Origin: GCA-2720865 sp047630275
GTDB lineage: Bacteria; Bdellovibrionota; Bacteriovoracia; Bacteriovoracales; Bacteriovoracaceae
Direction: 5' to 3'
Assembly: GCA_047630275.1 (NCBI GenBank)
Contig: JBLHVN010000001.1
Span: 496,001-560,000, forward strand
Length of the DNA stretch: 64,000 bases
Shown: piece by piece, positions 16,575-25,202 of the stretch
How the letters are laid out: the number at the start of each line of letters is the position of its first letter
How positions within the stretch are numbered: position 1 is the first letter of the stretch
Notes under the pieces: model-generated
Seen by the model: the letters and a program-made list of their open reading frames with translations, nothing else
What the model was told of the DNA's origin: nothing
The model's database searches: none
Made by a program: the position numbers and the translations under genes

Positions 16575-19500
16575 ATGAAATTAAAGGTCCTATTCTATTT
16601 ATTGAGCTTTTTGCTATCAGGCGCTGTTTTCGCTGATGAAGCCAATATCCCATTAGAGTCAATCAGGATGCCCGGGGACGATCTTATTTATCAAGGGCGT
16701 CTTTTAACCCCTGAAGAGGCCTTTGAACTCTCAGAAACAGTGGACCTCTCAAAGCTCTCCCCAAGTGAGAGTGAAGTTTGGAAAGATAGGATCATCCATA
16801 ATTCTGATCCCCTTCAAGATGAGCTTCCTGTTAAAGATGGTGAGAGAATTAAGTTCAGCGCAACTATCGCTTCTCCTTCAGGACTGTTCAGGTTTAACGC
16901 TTCCACTTTTACAGATGAAAACCGTACTTATACTTTGATGCTAGATAAAACTCTGCATACAACACTTTTAAAGAAGAACTTACTTAGAAAACTGGGCTTT
17001 ATTGTCCCAAAAATGAAATACCTAAAGACAGTCACTCTTGTCTTTTCTAATTTTGATCAAAAAGTAGACTTTATCAAAAGAAAGATTCCTGAAGGAACCT
17101 TCGGTGCTCCTTCAAGATGGATTGATAAAAAAGAGCTAGAGAACTACGAAACAGATAAGGATAACTTAGAAATCACTCTTAAAGATGTGGCCATCCTAAG
17201 ACCTGAAGAAAAAGATCATTTTAACTTTGCAATCGGAGTACCTCCTAGAGTTCTCACAAGTAGAATCACAAGATCACTGATCATCCCATACGCTCTTGCT
17301 GACATTGGTGAATCTGTTAATAAAGTGAACTGGTTTGTAGGAAGAGAAAAGAATAAAGAGATCATTCTTCCTCATAATACTTTTGGAATCTTCCATACAA
17401 CTATGGATGATGCCAACTGGATGATGGACCGCTTAGAGAAACTAACAAGCCAAGACATCGACGAAGCTGTGGCTCAGGCCTTTTTTCCAAAGCCAGTAGA
17501 ACTTCTTTTGCAAGAGAAGATTAAGGCGAGAAGAAATTCACTTTTTCAACTCTTTAAAAGAAACACAAAAGAATTTGATTATAATGCAAAGATCAGTGAT
17601 GGTACGGGAGTTCTAGACTCTGGAAAGATCACAAAAGAAGATTGGCCAGCCTACGCTGCCCGCTTTGCCCATGGTTCTCCCGACAGTCCTTTTCAAGACT
17701 TTCAGTATTTTATCTTTTCAAAGCTTCAATCTGCTAGCTTTGATAATATCTTAGGAAAGATTAACGAGTTTATTCGTTATAGCCCTATTAGTGAAAGAAG
17801 AAGTGACTTTGCGAGAGGTCAATTTCAAGAAGGGCTTGATCACTTTGTTGAAACGGGAGAGTTTATCGACTTTCCTGTCACCACTTGGTTTGCTCCTACT
17901 ATCTCTGGTGGTCTTATTGCCAATAGAGACATTGTTATTGGTAGCTACATGGGAACAGATAACCTTGTTCAACTAGCAGATACTTTTGGTGTTACCTTTA
18001 ATCTTGGTGGTCACCTTGGGATTGAAAACCTTCCTATTGCTAATTCTGGCGGCTTTCTAAGAGCTGGGGTTTCTTTAGTTAAGACTTGGACTCACTTAAA
18101 GCCGGTTAAGACTTTAAAGTCTTCCTTTAAAGAGCCTTATAAGAACATCATCGTGCCTTTGATTAAATTAAACTTAAAGCGTCATGTTCAATGCCTTGCT
18201 GAATTTAAAGAAGGTGAACTTTCTAAAAACTGTAATGAGTACCTAGAGGAAATTGAAGCCGAAGAAACTGATGATAGCGCTTCAACTGATACCGAGGAAA
18301 CAACTGATATTGATGAAGACGCACTTCCTGAAGAAGAGGATGATGAGGTTTCTGAAGAAGAAAGGCTCAAGAAAAAGTTACTTGGAAAGATGATGGCCCA
18401 TATAAATGAGAGCCTAGGTGTTGGTGAGTCAATCATTATCACTGAAAAGATCGTTCCTAATGTAAACCTAAAGGTAAACGCCGGTCATCTTCATTGGAAG
18501 ATCGGAGTTGGTGTTGGGTCTGAGGTGGTTGTTGTAAGAAGACTTCATCTTTATAGAAAAGACGCAGATCATATTCAAATCTATGATGATAATGGTAAGG
18601 CCTTAGGTTTTTCCATGAACTTTAGCCTAGACTCTTATATCCCTGTTTTAAACTTAAGAACTAAGACTCTCAAGGGAAAATACGATGTCATCGTTCATAC
18701 AATCAACATCAACCCAAAGTTAGATGCTAATCCAAAGCTCTTTGAAAATGCGCAGGCCCTTTATTACTTATTAAATGAAGGATCAACGGAACTTTTAGAG
18801 GCCAATGCTAATCCACATAAGATCACTAATAACTTTAAAGATAAGTCTGTGAAGATGTCCTTTCTTGTATGGAGAGCAAAGTACCTCAAAGGAAACTCTC
18901 TCTTTGCCGTAGAAGACCCAAAAGGCAGAAGTGGAAAGTATCTTTCAGTGAAAGATGAAAGCCAATCTGGTGTTAACTATGAAAAATTCGCGAAAGACAT
19001 AATCAACTTCTACCTTGCGAAACTTTATGATGGCATCTCATGGGGCGGGTCTGATTGGACCAATCCTGCTCACACCTTTAAAGGTGTAAGCGCCTCAAGA
19101 CTTGCAAGATTTGAATCAAAACTTGTTGGGGATGAGGAAAGTGAGATTGATGAGCTTAAGATCAAGGGGCCTTTTGTTAGCTTAACAGATCGAAAAGAAG
19201 GCTGGTCAATGAGTAATAAAAAACTCAAGTCTATGATCGGTGAGATCAATAAAAAATACGGAAGAGTAATGTTTGATAAGCATGCCTTTGAAGATGCAAA
19301 ACGATTAAAGCTCTATGATATTTCGATGAATACAAATATCTATGAAAGAGGCTTTGAGAACATAAAGAAAACAACACCTGCTCTTTTAGAGAAGTTTCAA
19401 AGAGTTTATAAAAAAGAAAGACAGTTTACAGCAGGATGTGATCCTCGACTTAGGTCTAATATAAAAAGAGGACTAACTGTCGCATGTGGGCATTTAGAGC

Positions 19501-19835
19501 CACTGATAAGTGATCTTAAGTCCTGCATAAAATTAGAAAAGAAAGATAAGAAAGCTAAAGAAAAAGCTTCATGCTGGCTAAGCTTTACTAAGAAACTCGA
19601 AGAAGCCCTTAAGTTTGAGCACTTCTTAAGACTTGTTGGTGAAAAGAATGTTTTTATTTACGGAAGTATTTCTGGCTTTAGACATGAATCAGAGATCTTA
19701 GCTGATCCAATTGATTCTCATACCATTGGAAAGATTGGGTCTCGTTATTGGAATGGTCCAGTGGACGCTGTCCGCGCTGTGATCGGTGTACAAAAAGGAG
19801 AGTTTGAAGGCTCTTGGATAAGGGAGAGTCTCTAA
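16575..19835 (+). CDS. Large secreted protein of unknown function (1086 aa)
   Basis: A signal peptide (MKLKVLFYLLSFLLSGAVFA) opens the protein. I recognise no catalytic domain. A strongly acidic segment (EEIEAEETDD... to VSEEERLKKK) lies near residues 555-600 and separates a mixed N-terminal half from a beta-rich region with long Lys/Arg-rich stretches. Near the C-terminus, NVFIYGSISGF recalls NVGITGSFSAE in the 661-residue secreted protein at 42939-44924; the two may be distant relatives. The stop overlaps the ATG of the S8 protease by 1 nt (TAATG), so the two are translationally coupled; the protein could be a partner or substrate of that protease. Ribosome site AGGAAG precedes the ATG. Confidence 0.8.
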   Translation: MKLKVLFYLLSFLLSGAVFADEANIPLESIRMPGDDLIYQGRLLTPEEAFELSETVDLSKLSPSESEVWKDRIIHNSDPLQDELPVKDGERIKFSATIASPSGLFRFNASTFTDENRTYTLMLDKTLHTTLLKKNLLRKLGFIVPKMKYLKTVTLVFSNFDQKVDFIKRKIPEGTFGAPSRWIDKKELENYETDKDNLEITLKDVAILRPEEKDHFNFAIGVPPRVLTSRITRSLIIPYALADIGESVNKVNWFVGREKNKEIILPHNTFGIFHTTMDDANWMMDRLEKLTSQDIDEAVAQAFFPKPVELLLQEKIKARRNSLFQLFKRNTKEFDYNAKISDGTGVLDSGKITKEDWPAYAARFAHGSPDSPFQDFQYFIFSKLQSASFDNILGKINEFIRYSPISERRSDFARGQFQEGLDHFVETGEFIDFPVTTWFAPTISGGLIANRDIVIGSYMGTDNLVQLADTFGVTFNLGGHLGIENLPIANSGGFLRAGVSLVKTWTHLKPVKTLKSSFKEPYKNIIVPLIKLNLKRHVQCLAEFKEGELSKNCNEYLEEIEAEETDDSASTDTEETTDIDEDALPEEEDDEVSEEERLKKKLLGKMMAHINESLGVGESIIITEKIVPNVNLKVNAGHLHWKIGVGVGSEVVVVRRLHLYRKDADHIQIYDDNGKALGFSMNFSLDSYIPVLNLRTKTLKGKYDVIVHTININPKLDANPKLFENAQALYYLLNEGSTELLEANANPHKITNNFKDKSVKMSFLVWRAKYLKGNSLFAVEDPKGRSGKYLSVKDESQSGVNYEKFAKDIINFYLAKLYDGISWGGSDWTNPAHTFKGVSASRLARFESKLVGDEESEIDELKIKGPFVSLTDRKEGWSMSNKKLKSMIGEINKKYGRVMFDKHAFEDAKRLKLYDISMNTNIYERGFENIKKTTPALLEKFQRVYKKERQFTAGCDPRLRSNIKRGLTVACGHLEPLISDLKSCIKLEKKDKKAKEKASCWLSFTKKLEEALKFEHFLRLVGEKNVFIYGSISGFRHESEILADPIDSHTIGKIGSRYWNGPVDAVRAVIGVQKGEFEGSWIRESL

Positions 19836-22726
19836 TGAAAAAGCTCATCTTGATTTCTCTTTTATCGCTTTCTGCTTTTGCCAATCAGGTTCCTGATTTT
19901 AAAGATACCTTCTTTCACCGTCAGTGGGGTTTGGTCAACTCTGGACAAACAATTCAAAGAACTACTGGTGAAGTGACAAGAGATGAAGTTCAAGGCATCG
20001 CAGGTGCTGATATTAACTATCTTCATTTAACTGAATCTGACCTTCCTAAAGATAGGGAAGTCATCGTTGCCGTTCTCGATTCGGGAGTGGACATTCATCA
20101 TAAAGATTTAAAAGACAGGATCTGGAGTTCGGATGAGTGTCGTCCTTCTTCAGTAAGAGATGACTTTGTTGTGAAGTGTGCTGGCTTTGATTTTCTTGAC
20201 CGCAAGACTTCAGTTAAAGATGATGTGGGGCACGGAACTCACGTCGCTGGAATTATCGCGGCAAACGCCAATGACATTGGAATCGCTGGAGTTGCTCCTA
20301 AGAATATCAAGATCATGCCGGTTAAGATTCTTAACGCAAAAACTAAAGACTTTGTTTATGACAATAAGCTTATCACTGATATCTTTGCTGATGGGATCAG
20401 CTTCGCTAGAAGGCATGGAGCAGATATTATTAACTTAAGTTTAGGTTGGCCTAAATTAGTTCAGACTTCAAAGATAACCAGAGAAATTCGTCTGGCCCAA
20501 GAAGCCGGGATCTTAATTGTCGCCGCTGCCGGAAATAATAATAAGGACATCCCTGTATTTCCTTGTACTGATAATGGTGTTCTTTGTGTGGGCGCTATTG
20601 ATAACAAAGGAAAGATCACAGAGTTTACAAACTACGGCGGGAAGATTGATCTTCTGGCCCCTGGGGAGAGTATTATTTCTACTTACCCTATGAATAAAGA
20701 ATCAAGAACTCTTAGAATCACAGGTTATGAAAAGAAACGTGGTTCTTCTCAAGCAGCTCCTTATATTGCAGGGATTGCAGCTGTTGTTAAATTAATGAAT
20801 CCTGATATCTCTTTGAATGAATTAAAGGCAAGGCTCTTTGATTCTGCTAGAGAGGTCTCTGAAGCTGAGATTGATGGCAAGTCAGCTAAGTACGGTCTTG
20901 TTGATATGAAGAAGGCCGTGACTGAAAGGCCAAAGCAATTCATTGAGCCTGACTTTAAGAACCTCTTGGCCCTAGAATACAGTATCAAAAGCGGAAGCTT
21001 TGGATTTAATCTTCCGATTGCCGCTCTAGTTGGAGACGCCACTGACGTAAAGGTGAGCATCTCAATTGATAATAAAAAGATGAAGCTTAAGACTGATCAC
21101 TTTGTAATCTCTTCGATTGAGCAAGATGAAGTAACCAATAACTTTATTCAAGGTGAGATCACTGACCTCTCTGGAGATGCTAACGCAAAATTAAGTGTCA
21201 CTATTGAAACAAAAGAAGGCTTTAAGAAAACAACCTCTACCTTAATCTCACTGGCCAGAAAGCTAGGAGAGGAGAATGTAACAACGGCTCCTGTTGTAGG
21301 TGTTGACGCTAGGCTGATCTCTTATTTTAAGGGAACTAGAAAGCTCTCTAGAATGAAAAGAATTGAAGATCCTTATAATAGATCAAAGGGTCCTGAATTT
21401 CAGTATATCCATCCTAAGAAGCAAACAGATGAGTTGACTGTTCTTTCAATCCTAACTTTAAAGGATGATAAGTTCATAAGCCGTGATCTTGAAATGCCTA
21501 AGATCGACAAAGTGATTAAGATCTACCGAGTTGATATCAATCAAGACGGTAGTGATGATTATATGACCTATTCAATAGGAAAGGATCAAGAGAACTTAAT
21601 CTTTGGTTACTTTGATTCAGAGCTTAAGCCTCTCTTTGGAAATAAGTCTTTTTGGAGGTTTCCTATCTCTCGCTTTGAAGGACTTCCAACAGAGAAAGAT
21701 CAGATTCCTTTTAAGTGGGTAAAGCTTAAGACTTTTACCTTTGGAAATATCTTAACTCCGGCCATTACTAAGAATTGGATCATGCCTGAAGAGGATAATA
21801 GTGACGATATCCTTGGTGGTTTTGAAGGAATTGATAGGCATCTTTATTATCTACAGCCTACTCAAGAAGGATCTGAGATCGTTGTTAAGGTAAGGGCCCT
21901 CGATTCATCGAACCTCTATGATGAGGTAAGAGAAGAAGTGATGGCAAACTTTGATGAAGAGATTGAAATTGCTCCTCCATTCTTTCAAACTAAAGATGAA
22001 GCTGATCAGGGTATCGTAACCTCACTTGTTTCAGTCGGTAGAGAATTTGTCCGCCGCTACTATATTCTAAGTTTTACTGAGGCTGGGAAGTACTCAATTG
22101 TAAGAGCACCTTATAGAAAGAAGTTTTTAGCTTCTAATAATGTCTTTCCACTTACTGATGTGACAACTGGTAACTCTGCTAACGAAAGCTTATTCATGGC
22201 ACGCTTTGATAAGAAGAGAGCGAGAATGAGCTCTCTTGACCCTGTAAGCGGTTCTCAATTAAATGTTGAGTTTGAAAGCAGCAGCTGGAGTGATCCTGTC
22301 TTTACTTTTATCGGCGGCTTTAAAAAAGCAAATGGCGAGAAGAGCCTCTTTGTTGAGTCCCGCTATCATGTTTGGTCCATGAATGAAGATGGAACAAAAT
22401 CAAAGCTACCGATCAACAGAGATAGTGCTTTTCCTGGGGTGCAGTTTGCTGAGACAATGCAGCCTATTGTCCTCAAGGGGACTGATAATGAGATGCAGGC
22501 CGGCATCTATATCAATTCAACTCTGATCTTCGGAGACAGGCTCTACACCATGGCCAAAGAAGGAAATAAGCTTATTAGACCTGCGGCCTTATCAGTTAAG
22601 CTGCCTAAGACTTGTGTTCAATTAGAACCATCAAGACTTAAAAATCAAATAGTTAGCTCTTATACCCTGCTTTGTATTGCGCCGGGTAATAAGGCCATGA
22701 TTAAATTCTTTCCTTTATCCTTATAG
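19835..22726 (+). CDS. Secreted subtilisin-like serine protease (S8 family) with long C-terminal extension
   Basis: I use ATG 19835 because it begins a clean signal peptide (MKKLILISLLSLSAFA) and overlaps the previous stop by 1 nt; an in-frame TTG at 19814 lacks support. The S8 triad is visible: Asp82 in VAVLDSGVD, His133 in GHGTHVAG and Ser305 in RGSSQAAPY, where Gln replaces the usual Met and Ser the usual Thr. The FFHRQWGLVNSGQ segment before the domain is typical of exported S8 enzymes. The ~600 residues after the protease domain are beta-rich and unrecognised; VDINQDGSDDYM resembles a calcium-binding FG-GAP type loop. It is predicted periplasmic or extracellular. It forms an operon with the 1086-residue protein. 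Confidence 0.92.
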   Translation: MKKLILISLLSLSAFANQVPDFKDTFFHRQWGLVNSGQTIQRTTGEVTRDEVQGIAGADINYLHLTESDLPKDREVIVAVLDSGVDIHHKDLKDRIWSSDECRPSSVRDDFVVKCAGFDFLDRKTSVKDDVGHGTHVAGIIAANANDIGIAGVAPKNIKIMPVKILNAKTKDFVYDNKLITDIFADGISFARRHGADIINLSLGWPKLVQTSKITREIRLAQEAGILIVAAAGNNNKDIPVFPCTDNGVLCVGAIDNKGKITEFTNYGGKIDLLAPGESIISTYPMNKESRTLRITGYEKKRGSSQAAPYIAGIAAVVKLMNPDISLNELKARLFDSAREVSEAEIDGKSAKYGLVDMKKAVTERPKQFIEPDFKNLLALEYSIKSGSFGFNLPIAALVGDATDVKVSISIDNKKMKLKTDHFVISSIEQDEVTNNFIQGEITDLSGDANAKLSVTIETKEGFKKTTSTLISLARKLGEENVTTAPVVGVDARLISYFKGTRKLSRMKRIEDPYNRSKGPEFQYIHPKKQTDELTVLSILTLKDDKFISRDLEMPKIDKVIKIYRVDINQDGSDDYMTYSIGKDQENLIFGYFDSELKPLFGNKSFWRFPISRFEGLPTEKDQIPFKWVKLKTFTFGNILTPAITKNWIMPEEDNSDDILGGFEGIDRHLYYLQPTQEGSEIVVKVRALDSSNLYDEVREEVMANFDEEIEIAPPFFQTKDEADQGIVTSLVSVGREFVRRYYILSFTEAGKYSIVRAPYRKKFLASNNVFPLTDVTTGNSANESLFMARFDKKRARMSSLDPVSGSQLNVEFESSSWSDPVFTFIGGFKKANGEKSLFVESRYHVWSMNEDGTKSKLPINRDSAFPGVQFAETMQPIVLKGTDNEMQAGIYINSTLIFGDRLYTMAKEGNKLIRPAALSVKLPKTCVQLEPSRLKNQIVSSYTLLCIAPGNKAMIKFFPLSL

Positions 22727-22730
22727 CGAA

Positions 22731-22748
22731 CTGTACCTTTGGGTACAG
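22731..22748 (+). terminator. Hairpin after the protease gene
   Basis: CTGTACC-TTTG-GGTACAG forms a 7-bp stem 4 bp after the stop. The following gtttgct is only weakly T-rich, so it is either a weak terminator or part of the S6-S18 leader. Confidence 0.5.
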
Positions 22749-22831
22749 GTTTGCTACATTCCGACCACATTTATGAACGTTAACTCGCTCCCGCCATTTT
22801 GAGTAGGGGGCCATTTTGCCCAGGAGGTAAC

Positions 22832-23464
22832 ATGATTTACGAATTGTCTTTAGTGACAAAGGCGGAGTTGTCTGATGACGAAGTCGCAAAAGTAAAAGAG
22901 ATGGTTCTTGCAGTTGTCAAAGAACACGATGGAGAAGTTTTCATCGAAGACGATTGGGGAACACTCACTTTCGCTCAACCAACTAGTACTGGTGTCGAGC
23001 AAGGCCACTATCTTTATTTTATGTACAAAGCTAACAACGTTAATAACGTTGAGCTTGCCCGTCGTTTTAAGATTAACGAAGGGATCATGAAACACCTCAT
23101 TATCGCTGTTGAAGAAGATGACGATAAAGTTGGTGAGATCGTTAAGAACGTAAAGACTCCTTTTTCTAAGAAGTACGCAGGTTCTGTAACTGATTCTGAT
23201 GAAGATGCTGATGGTGGTAAAGACCGTCGTCGTTTTTCACGTAGAAAATCATGTTGGTTTGCTGCTCAAAAGATCAAGGCTGATTGGAAAGATCCACTCA
23301 CATACGCTTGGCTTGTTAACGAGTTTGGAAAGATTTCTCCAGCAAGAGTTTCAGGTATTAGTAGAAAGCATCACAGGTTTGCAGATAAGGCTATCAAGCA
23401 AGCTCGTAATATTGGTCTACTAAGTCATTTATCAGGAAGAACCGCTCAAGGGCGCAATAGCTAG
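22832..23464 (+). CDS. rpsF-rpsR: Ribosomal proteins S6 and S18 fused in one polypeptide
   Basis: The 210-residue product starts at ATG 22832 after a perfect AGGAGG. Residues 1-95 are S6-like: MIYELSLVTKAELSDDEV, then EDDWGTLTFAQP, HYLYFMYKA and a terminal FKINEGIMKHLII strand, the normal S6 ferredoxin-like order. An acidic linker with DSDEDADGGKD spans about residues 97-131. Residues 132-204 are S18: RRRFSRRKSCWF, GKISPARVSGISRKHHR and AIKQARNIGLLSHL all match S18 positions. In the ribosome S6 and S18 bind each other on the 30S platform, so fusion would fix their ratio. The gene sits in the usual rpsF-rpsR-rplI neighbourhood; no separate rpsF, rpsR or ssb is present here. A GGGC/GCCC hairpin (22808-22821) lies just before the ribosome site. 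Confidence 0.93.
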   Translation: MIYELSLVTKAELSDDEVAKVKEMVLAVVKEHDGEVFIEDDWGTLTFAQPTSTGVEQGHYLYFMYKANNVNNVELARRFKINEGIMKHLIIAVEEDDDKVGEIVKNVKTPFSKKYAGSVTDSDEDADGGKDRRRFSRRKSCWFAAQKIKADWKDPLTYAWLVNEFGKISPARVSGISRKHHRFADKAIKQARNIGLLSHLSGRTAQGRNS

Positions 23465-23478
23465 GGATTTGAACAGTA

Positions 23479-24537
23479 ATGGATAATCAAGAATACTCAC
23501 AAGATTCAAGAACTAACGTGAAAGAGCTCCGCTCTTCAGAGAGTTCTTTTTCTTTTGGAAAGCTCGCTTTCTTAGGAGTCCTATCGATTGCCCTTTATAA
23601 GTTCTTACCTCTTGCCATGCTGACTCCCGTTCCACTTATATTTGGAATACTTTTATTTGGGAGATCAAAAACCGTCCTTCTAACAATTGCTTGTTCAGTG
23701 GCACTTTGGTTTCTAGCGAAACTTGGCGCTCCTGAGATAACAGTTCAGCTCTCAATGGCCTCAGTCGTTGGATACCTTCTTTTTTATATCAACGCCGTGT
23801 TAATCGGTGAGGTTATCTTAAGAAAGGTTCATCCTGTGAAAGGCTTGTTGACTACGGGTATGATTGTTGTCGCTTTATCCTCGCTTCTCTTAGGGGTGTA
23901 TATCACCACTTCAGAGACACCGGTTGTAAAGCAGATAGAGAATTCTTTAATCCAGACCTTTGAAATTGCAAAAAAGGAAAACCCTGGAGTTAAAGAAGCG
24001 TTAGAGGGTGGAGGAACAAAAGCTCTTCAATTACAAGATATGCTTAATAAGCCAGATGAAATTGCTAAAGGAATCGTAGAATGGATCCCGGCAGGAATCT
24101 TTATCAGCGTCTTCTTAGGTCTCTACTTGTCTTTGATGATCGTACTTAGAAATGGAATCCTCTGGAAATCAGAGCATCCCTATCCCTATAGTATGAAGAA
24201 CCTTTTAAAGTTCGAAGTTCCATACCCGATTATCTATGTTGTTATTTTCTCCCTAGCTCTTCTCCTCGGAAAAGAATACTTAGGCGGAGAGACAGCGTCT
24301 TTAATTGGAAGCAATATCCTTTATTGCTTAGGAATCTTTTATTTCTTTCAAGGTTTTGGTGTTTTGATAGATTTTCTCAAATGGGTAAACATTGTGGGAT
24401 TCTTTCGAAGCATGCTTGTTGTTATAACTCTATGGTCCGCATGGAGGATTGTCGTTTTAGTCGGCCTATTTGATACATGGGTTAATTTTAGAAAGTTTTT
24501 CAAGAAAAACAAAAATAATGAAGGAGATATCCAATGA
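23479..24537 (+). CDS. DUF2232 (YybS-like) polytopic membrane protein
   Basis: The 352-residue protein has about eight predicted membrane segments after a ~30-residue polar N-terminus. Its position between rpsR and rplI and its general pattern fit the DUF2232/YybS family, which is found next to these ribosomal genes in several phyla. Molecular function is not established. The gene starts 14 bp after the S6-S18 stop, and its TGA overlaps the ATG of rplI (ATGA), so it belongs to the ribosomal operon and is translationally coupled to L9. A soluble, likely periplasmic loop (VKQIENSLIQTFEIAKKENPG) lies mid-protein. Confidence 0.75.
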   Translation: MDNQEYSQDSRTNVKELRSSESSFSFGKLAFLGVLSIALYKFLPLAMLTPVPLIFGILLFGRSKTVLLTIACSVALWFLAKLGAPEITVQLSMASVVGYLLFYINAVLIGEVILRKVHPVKGLLTTGMIVVALSSLLLGVYITTSETPVVKQIENSLIQTFEIAKKENPGVKEALEGGGTKALQLQDMLNKPDEIAKGIVEWIPAGIFISVFLGLYLSLMIVLRNGILWKSEHPYPYSMKNLLKFEVPYPIIYVVIFSLALLLGKEYLGGETASLIGSNILYCLGIFYFFQGFGVLIDFLKWVNIVGFFRSMLVVITLWSAWRIVVLVGLFDTWVNFRKFFKKNKNNEGDIQ

Positions 24538-25142
24538 AAGTTATCTTAACAGAAAAAGTACCTGCACTTGGTAGTGTTGGGGAAATTGTTAATGTAAGTC
24601 CAGGTTTTGGACGTAATTTTCTTATTCCAAACAGAAAAGCAGTTATTGCTGATGCTGGAAGTAAGAAACAAGCTGAGCACCAAAAGAAAGCTCTAGCTAA
24701 AAAAGTTGCAGAGGAAAAAGAAGCCGCTTTGGCCCTTAAGAAATCTGTAGATGGTTTAGTTTTAACAATGATTAAGAAAGTCGGTGGTAATGGGAACCTA
24801 TTTGGTACTGTTACTTCAACTGAAGTTTCTAAGGCATTATTAGAGCTTGGTCATGACATTGAAAAAAGAGTGATCTCTTTTGTTACTCCAATCAAGACTC
24901 TTGGTGAGTTCGACGTAACGGCTAAGATCTTTAGCGAAGTTGTTGCAGAATTCAAAGTTAAGGTTGAGATCGATCCTAAGCAAGCAGAAGAATTAAAAGC
25001 TAAGCAGGAAGCTGCTGAGCGTGCTGCTATCAAAAGGAAAGAAGCAAAAGCTGCTGCTTTAGAAGCCGGTGAAACTGGTGAAGAAGCAACTGATGGTGAA
25101 GCTACTGAAGCTGCAACTGACGGTGAAGAAACAGAAGCTTAA
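24534..25142 (+). CDS. rplI: 50S ribosomal protein L9 with acidic C-terminal tail
   Basis: The N-terminal domain carries the L9 signature (GSVGEIVNVSPGFGRNFLIP), followed by the Lys/Ala-rich connecting helix and the C-terminal rRNA-binding domain (VGGNGNLFGTVTSTEV...FDVTAKIFSEVVAEFKVKV). It has 202 residues against about 150 in most bacteria. The extra ~50 residues form an Ala/Glu-rich helix that ends in repeated EEATDGEATEAATDGEE acidic units. This tail is the only odd feature. Its ATG overlaps the stop of the DUF2232 gene, and a strong terminator follows. Confidence 0.97.
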   Translation: MKVILTEKVPALGSVGEIVNVSPGFGRNFLIPNRKAVIADAGSKKQAEHQKKALAKKVAEEKEAALALKKSVDGLVLTMIKKVGGNGNLFGTVTSTEVSKALLELGHDIEKRVISFVTPIKTLGEFDVTAKIFSEVVAEFKVKVEIDPKQAEELKAKQEAAERAAIKRKEAKAAALEAGETGEEATDGEATEAATDGEETEA

Positions 25143-25153
25143 TTTTTTTATAG

Positions 25154-25189
25154 AAGTCCCCAGGGTTCTGCTTGGGGACTTTCTTTTTT
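25154..25189 (+). terminator. Rho-independent terminator after rplI
   Basis: AAGTCCCCAG and CTTGGGGACTT pair around GGTTCTG, followed by TCTTTTTT. It ends only 13 bp before the dnaB ATG. Confidence 0.92.
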
Positions 25190-25202
25190 CAAAGGAAATG
25201 GG

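Noticed and set aside
16342..16662. Minus-strand ORF across the terminator of lipoprotein B
   Set aside because: It runs through a rho-independent terminator and the start of the next gene, without a ribosome site.
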